A DNA stretch of 64,000 nt from positions 186,001 through 250,000 of the forward strand of contig NZ_CP014307.1 in the NCBI RefSeq assembly GCF_001557535.2, in the 5' to 3' direction. The first letter of the stretch is position 1. Each line of letters opens with the position of its first letter. A program made the translations under genes and the position numbers. This DNA is from Burkholderia sp. PAMC 26561. Lineage in GTDB: Bacteria > Pseudomonadota > Gammaproteobacteria > Burkholderiales > Burkholderiaceae. Of the stretch, positions 63,801-64,000 are shown piece after piece. The notes below the pieces were generated by a model. The model saw nothing but the letters and a program-made list of their open reading frames with translations, searched no databases and was not told the origin of the DNA.

Positions 63801-64000
63801 GACAATCGCGTCCATGCTGTACAGCGCTTCGTGTGGCAGCCACGCTAGCCCAAGCAGCGCCCGCGCGAGGTGACGACCTGCCGATTGCGTGGTCAACGCG
63901 ATATGCCGGCGCAACGGCATGTCGTGCGGTTTCTGGAGCAATTCGATCAGGCTGGCGCTCAGCGGCATTCCCAGACTCAGCGCGACGATCGCGATGGTCC
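57873..64000 (-). CDS. ndvB: Cyclic beta-1,2-glucan synthase, NdvB/ChvB type (N-terminus cut by window edge)
   Basis: The frame is open to the right edge, with over 2,040 residues visible of the roughly 2,800 usual for the family. The visible protein starts in the membrane-associated glycosyltransferase (GT84-like) region with hydrophobic segments (GPLLGAASIVLFI and LPFALAWLVSPLLAWW). A glycoamylase-like domain follows (TGGVPVLLSWTGSMFEYLMP), then two carbohydrate-binding beta-sandwich modules (SAGGGYSRCGDLSVTRW and its repeat LTPWINDPVSDSSGEAFYL). The C-terminal GH94 phosphorolytic domain has GSGDWNDGMNLVG. Such proteins build and size periplasmic cyclic glucans used in osmoadaptation and host interaction. 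The true start lies outside the window. Confidence 0.92.
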   Translation of the reverse strand, partial: TIAIVALSLGMPLSASLIELLQKPHDMPLRRHIALTTQSAGRHLARALLGLAWLPHEALYSMDAIVRTLWRVGYSHRKMLQWNASREVERAATNDPRALYRQMAIGPLLGAASIVLFIRTPETLAAVLPFALAWLVSPLLAWWISRPPVQTESAFAAGETQFLRALARKTWAFFDEYVRADDHWLPPDNIQEMPTTGAMVIARRTSPTNMGMGLLAHLAAFDFGYLSAGRMLARVGETLATMDGLERYRNHFLNWYDTSTLEALGPRYVSTVDSGNLAGHLMTLSRGLLQLADEPAFDRRVFPGLADTLDAYRAAAHAAEFDLDAFLPLSGLLGAASATPPRTLSEAVAVMRQVSVLTDTLVHDIKGGADSDLAFWSRALKAQCLDIAHELDLFDLTAAPDSSAALPTIRQLALLDMSAWHDPSDTRVIEVRNAAVDRIAQAERLARLAGELATMDFKFLYDRSRELLSIGYNVDERRLDAGFYDLLASEARLTNFVAIAQGQLPQESWFTLGRLLTSTGGVPVLLSWTGSMFEYLMPMLVMPTYDGTLLDQTCRAAVARQIEYGHQLGVPWGVSESGYNVLDAQFNYQYRAFGVPGLGLKRGLGDDVVIAPYATALALMVAPDAACRNLQRLAATGAAGRFGLYEAIDHTQARVPRGQSSVVIQSYMAHHQGMSLLSLASVLLGQPMQRRFESDPQFKATTLLLQERIPKTATEYLPTPGLPSEDSAALIAETKLRIFTDPDRPRPSVQLLSNGRYHVMVSSAGGGYSRCGDLSVTRWREDMTSDNWGMFCYLRDVASGEFWSSAHQPTLRHPDLYEAIFSDARAEFRVRERDFDSHTEIVVSPEDDIELRRVRITNRARVRRTIELTSYGEVVLAPAIADAAHRAFSNLFVQTELLEPLQAILCTRRARSSKEVVPWMCHLLAAHGVDIDAISYETDRARFIGRGRNVAHPAAMDDGSDTQGRLSNSAGSVLDPVVSIRCRITLNPGQSATIDFVTGMSDSRDGCLHLINKYRDRQLADRVFDLAWTHSQVSLRQMNATVSDARLYEQMAASIIYANASLRAESGVLSANRRNQSGLWGQSISGDLPIVLLQITDMANIELVRQMVQAHAYWRLKGLAVDLVIWNEDHAGYRQDLQDLIMGLIASGTEANLIDRPGGIFVRPAQQLSREDRDLMQAVARIIVSDTRGSLAEQVERRRPETSEAPFEPTPGYAEEPSLERHPAEKPHVLILQNPYGGFSEDGAEYIIRLQPGQATPAPWSNVLANPEFGSVVSESGGAYTWSENAHEFRLTPWINDPVSDSSGEAFYLRDEETGQHWSPTPLPRRGSGTYTTRHGFGYSVFEHEEEGIRSELWVYVALHASIKFSVLKIRNVSGRARRLSATGYVEWTLGDLREKSAMHIVTEADPLTGTLFARNDYSMEFGGRVGFFAVDEGVSSFTCDRREFIGRNGSLRAPAAMRHARLSGRAGAGLDPCAALKADFDIADGDSHEIVFQMGAAHDAQSVEGLAKAFRGSAAAASALHEVREHWRATLGRVQVKTPEPAVDVLVNGWLMYQVIACRFWARSGYYQSGGAFGFRDQLQDSMAMIHATPQLTRAHLLLCAAHQFPEGDVQHWWHPPLGRGVRTECSDDYLWLAVATSRYVAITGDRSVLDERVGYIEGRAVHVGEDSYYDLPGTSPLVETLYAHCVRAIEHGMTKGAHGLPLIGSGDWNDGMNLVGAQGRGESVWLGFFLYDVLLKFADTALMHGDAGFATRCRSQAVLLRDNLELHGWDGDWYRRAYFDDGTALGSAANDECKIDSIAQSWSVLSGAGSADRQREAMASLDRYLVKRDAGLIQLLAPPFDRSALDPGYIKGYVPGVRENGGQYTHAAIWATMAFATLGDSERAWELLRMINPVLHGRGGPAITQYKVEPYVMTADVYGVSPHEGRGGWSWYTGSAAWMYRLVVESLLGLSVIGDRLSVAPLLPANWRSFEMTYRYGDTPFRITVNEAAIDSAKHAILDGVPQQGGEVILVDDGREHTVEMGFPRAAQGSAPIVVLEDS

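Noticed and set aside
1..64000. CRISPR arrays, tRNA or rRNA genes, integrase or phage genes, attachment sites
   Set aside because: No regularly spaced repeats, cloverleaf-like sequences or integrase-like proteins were seen. The only mobile element supported is the IS66-family copy.

Overview
The window looks like a chromosomal or megaplasmid segment of a Burkholderiales bacterium, most likely Paraburkholderia, Caballeronia or Burkholderia. This rests on high GC, dense LysR/AraC/SDR gene content, a benABCD-catABC benzoate/catechol cluster of that type, and DUF3429, DUF427, DUF1993 and DUF1479 proteins. The species call is inference; no rRNA, tRNA, CRISPR array or replication origin was seen.

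Layout. 1-3.9 kb: a LysR regulator, a fused isopropylmalate-dehydratase-type enzyme and an isopropylmalate-dehydrogenase-type enzyme (cut by the left edge), all on the minus strand. 4.3-12.2 kb: a decaying accessory region. It holds one SDR gene broken by two single-base deletions, an alpha/beta-hydrolase stump, a peroxiredoxin-like gene, a DUF1993 gene, a LysR gene, a second related SDR gene split by a complete IS66-family element with a perfect 8-bp target duplication, and an intact SDR. 12.2-17.4 kb: gene-poor DNA, an unusual M19 dipeptidase, and small or DUF proteins. 17.5-24.9 kb: benzoate to muconolactone conversion, with catA-benABCD on the minus strand facing catR-catB-catC on the plus strand. 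25.4-33.6 kb: an ECF sigma factor, a GST, a NemR-like repressor with two identical 18-bp operators and a DJ-1/PfpI target gene, an NmrA-type protein, a carbonic anhydrase, a membrane protein, a nitrilase stump next to a GlxA-type regulator, and an SDR.

33.6-52.7 kb holds two consecutive amide-related operons on the minus strand. The downstream one encodes a urea/amide-type ABC transporter, a formamidase/acetamidase, and the AmiC sensor with the AmiR ANTAR antiterminator. Its leader carries a sigma-70-like promoter, two hairpins with A1/G4 hexaloops, and an intrinsic terminator that shares bases with the second hairpin. This is a candidate ANTAR RNA switch and I rate it the best find in the window. 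The upstream operon encodes a paralogous ABC transporter with a Tat-exported binding protein, an amidase-signature amidase, a DeoR regulator, an M20 amidohydrolase/carbamoylase and two tandem choline-kinase-like phosphotransferases. Its substrate is unknown, and it may be an undescribed catabolic route for an amide- or ureido-containing amino alcohol.

52.7-64 kb: a DUF1479 oxygenase-like gene, an AraC regulator divergent from an SDR, a TupA-like ATP-grasp protein, an unrecognised gene, and most of a very large cyclic beta-1,2-glucan synthase (NdvB/ChvB type) that runs off the right edge.
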